Source: Fen731 sp964354265
GTDB lineage: Bacteria; Actinomycetota; Humimicrobiia; Humimicrobiales; Humimicrobiaceae
Assembly: GCA_964354265.1 (NCBI GenBank)
Contig: CAYGYY010000031.1
Coordinates: 1 to 25,032, forward strand
DNA: 25,032 bases
Direction of reading: 5' to 3'
Position numbers and translations under genes: made by a program
In this document: positions 23,240-25,032 of the stretch, piece by piece
Numbering within the stretch: position 1 is the first letter of the stretch
How the letters are laid out: every line of letters begins with the position of its first letter
The notes under the pieces: model-generated
The model's input: only the letters and a program-made list of their open reading frames with translations
Databases searched by the model: none
What the model was told of the DNA's origin: nothing

Positions 23240-24139
23240 ATGCCGGTTGTCACCAAAATGAAAAGAAGCAGCAGGTTTAAAAAATTTAAAGTTTTCCTTA
23301 TAAAAAATTTTATTTTTTTAAACGGCATCCTTTCAATAATAATACTCGGTGTCATACTGGCCTTATTGATATATAATTCCATAAGGTTTTTTTCAAGCTA
23401 TCCTGTGTCATCCTTTTTTGGCGGCCAGAAGTGGTCACCGACAAGTGATAAATTCGGGTTTGTACCTCTTCTTGTAGGTACTCTGCTGACGACATTTGCT
23501 TCCATCCTGATTGCAATGCCGCTAGGGATAGGCTGCGCCATTTATATTGGAGAGCTTGCGCCCAAGGCTATAAGGGAGATATTAAAACCGATTATTGAAG
23601 TGCTTGCGACAATACCATCAGTTGTAATTGGTTTTATTGGAATTAAAGTTGTGGCTCCAATAATAAAAGACACTTTTAACCTCAGTATCGGGCTTACTGC
23701 CCTGACAGGTGCAGTCATGCTGGCTTTTATGAGCCTGCCGACTATCATATCAATATCGGAAGACGCGATAAATGCGGTTCCCAACAGATACAGGTATGCG
23801 TCCCTTGCACTGGGTGCGACAAAATGGGAAACAACTTACAAAGTAGTTGTCCCGACCGCTTCTTCAGGAATGCTTGCAGCAGTCATGCTGGGACTTGGAA
23901 GGATAGTCGGTGAGACAATGACAGTTCTTATGCTTACTGGGAATTCCCCCAGGATAGTATTTTCATTCTTGCAGCCTGTAAGGACAATTACAGCAACGAT
24001 TGCTGCAGAAATGGGCGAGACAGCGCAGGGCGGCCTTCATTATTCAGCATTGTTTGCAATTGGGCTTATTCTCTTTCTTATAACTTTTGCGATTAACTTT
24101 ATTGGAGACAGTTTTATAAACAGGATAAGGAAAATGTGA
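23240..24139 (+). CDS. pstC: Phosphate ABC transporter permease PstC
   Basis: A 299-residue inner-membrane channel subunit. About six transmembrane segments are seen, beginning near 18-45 after a basic N-terminus. The cytoplasmic coupling loop is ASLALGATKWETTYKVVVPTAS followed by GLGRIVGETM, the family's ATPase-contact motif. The segment GFVPLLVGTLLTTFASILIA starts the permease domain. It lies 21 bases after pstS and four bases before pstA. ATG is weakly supported by AAAGG about 13 bases upstream. With PstA it forms the phosphate pore. Confidence 0.95.
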   Translation: MPVVTKMKRSSRFKKFKVFLIKNFIFLNGILSIIILGVILALLIYNSIRFFSSYPVSSFFGGQKWSPTSDKFGFVPLLVGTLLTTFASILIAMPLGIGCAIYIGELAPKAIREILKPIIEVLATIPSVVIGFIGIKVVAPIIKDTFNLSIGLTALTGAVMLAFMSLPTIISISEDAINAVPNRYRYASLALGATKWETTYKVVVPTASSGMLAAVMLGLGRIVGETMTVLMLTGNSPRIVFSFLQPVRTITATIAAEMGETAQGGLHYSALFAIGLILFLITFAINFIGDSFINRIRKM

Positions 24140-24143
24140 ACCA

Positions 24144-25028
24144 ATGGCAGCAATAATTGAAAACAAAAGACCAATCACAATGCGGCGCAAGAATATGATA
24201 CAGAAATTATTCTATTCTGTTCTGATGATTATTACTCTTGTAGTAGTGGCATTTGTTTTCGGTATAATAATATATCTCATTGTTAAAGGAGCAGGAGCAA
24301 TAACCTGGGAGTTCCTGACACAGAAACCAAGTTCAGGCATGCGTGAAGGTGGAATATTTCCTGCAATAGTCGGGACCCTTTACCTTATAATAGGCACGCT
24401 GCTTATCTCCCTGCCAATAGGTATATTTGCCGCAATTTATCTTAATGAATATGCAAACAAAAACAGGCTGACCCGTATAATAAGGCTTTCTATCGTAAAT
24501 ATGTCAGGTGTTCCTTCAGTTGTCTTCGGCTTGTTCGGCCTCGCATTCTTTGTAATATCGCTCCAGTTTGGAAAGTCCATTCTTGCAGGTTCTCTTACAC
24601 TGGCATTCCTTATCCTTCCGGTAATTATAACTGCTTCAGAGGAGGCTTTAAAAGCAGTTCCAGATACATACAGACAGGCATCATTTGCCCTCGGAGCTTC
24701 GAAATGGCAGACTATCATTAAGGTAACATTGCCACAAGCATTTCCGGGAATAATTACAGGATCGGTCATAGGGATAGGAAGGGCCGCAGGCGAAACTGCG
24801 CCGATAATTTTTACAGTTGCAGCATTTTCACAGCCAAATCTGCCTAATTCGATTTTCAGCCAGGTTATGGCCCTGCCTTTCCACCTGTACTCACTTGCCA
24901 CACAGGTTACGAATCCTCCCGAAGACAAGCAATGGGGGACAGCGCTTGTTTTGCTGATGATGGTCCTTGTATTTGCAATAATAGGCACAGCATTAAGGAC
25001 CAGGGCAAGATTGAGGCGAAAAGAATAA
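24144..25028 (+). CDS. pstA: Phosphate ABC transporter permease PstA
   Basis: A 294-residue channel partner of PstC with about six membrane segments, the first near 22-47. It has GIFPAIVGTLYLIIGTLLIS, the coupling loop QASFALGASKWQTIIKVTLP and GIGRAAGETAP. The stop is at 25026-25028, four bases from the window's end, so the gene is complete. pstB, and perhaps phoU, should follow outside the window. Confidence 0.95.
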   Translation: MAAIIENKRPITMRRKNMIQKLFYSVLMIITLVVVAFVFGIIIYLIVKGAGAITWEFLTQKPSSGMREGGIFPAIVGTLYLIIGTLLISLPIGIFAAIYLNEYANKNRLTRIIRLSIVNMSGVPSVVFGLFGLAFFVISLQFGKSILAGSLTLAFLILPVIITASEEALKAVPDTYRQASFALGASKWQTIIKVTLPQAFPGIITGSVIGIGRAAGETAPIIFTVAAFSQPNLPNSIFSQVMALPFHLYSLATQVTNPPEDKQWGTALVLLMMVLVFAIIGTALRTRARLRRKE

Positions 25029-25032
25029 TTAT

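Overview
The window is AT-rich bacterial DNA (frequent ATA and AGG codons) with tightly packed genes, probably from an uncultivated lineage because a scaffold gap of 100 N is present. Placement is uncertain. HspR-type control of dnaK and lipoprotein PstS proteins recall Actinomycetota- or Chloroflexota-like bacteria. DnaK, however, keeps an insertion near residues 78-103 that is usually missing in Firmicutes and Actinomycetota. All five tRNA genes encode their CCA end. Nothing here points to oxygen respiration.

Layout. (1) 1-8675 is a sugar/polyol and export section: a zinc alcohol dehydrogenase of the sorbitol/threonine dehydrogenase type, a MalK/MsmX-type ABC ATPase, a convergent heterodimeric ABC exporter pair (BmrCD/TM287-288-like), a xylulokinase, and a DUF5674 gene overlapping an unknown small gene. 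Dehydrogenase and xylulokinase could together turn xylitol into xylulose-5-phosphate. The exporter pair looks damaged: one gene has an in-frame TGA, the other has no ATG, GTG or TTG where its N-terminus should begin. (2) 8779-13045 is a heat-shock cluster, hspR-dnaK-hsp20-dnaJ (CbpA-type), with a clear sigma-70 promoter and no grpE. (3) 13028-16118 holds a PlsC-like acyltransferase, a Mut7-C RNase-like protein, a site-2 protease with CBS domains and a small unknown gene. (4) 16254-18955 holds a phosphate-regulated pstS with two arrays of 11-bp-spaced Pho-box-like repeats and a strong terminator, then a HAD phosphatase and a YtxH-like protein. (5) 19088-20100 is a tRNA cluster (Lys, Glu, Val, Asp, Phe). 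It contains an unusual 89-bp direct repeat that starts inside tRNA-Asp, a GC-rich foldable segment between the copies, and the assembly gap inside the second copy. (6) 20147-25028 is the phosphate regulon: a PhoR-like kinase, a PhoP/PhoB-like regulator, a second pstS, pstC and pstA, with pstB presumably just past the window edge.

The phosphate genes form one circuit: PhoR and PhoP probably act on the Pho-box-like repeats upstream of both pstS genes, and the two binding proteins could feed one PstC-PstA channel. The most unusual items are the tRNA-Asp-derived repeat with its foldable insert, the second periodic repeat array upstream of pstS, the two defects in the ABC exporter pair, and the DUF5674/unknown overlapping pair.
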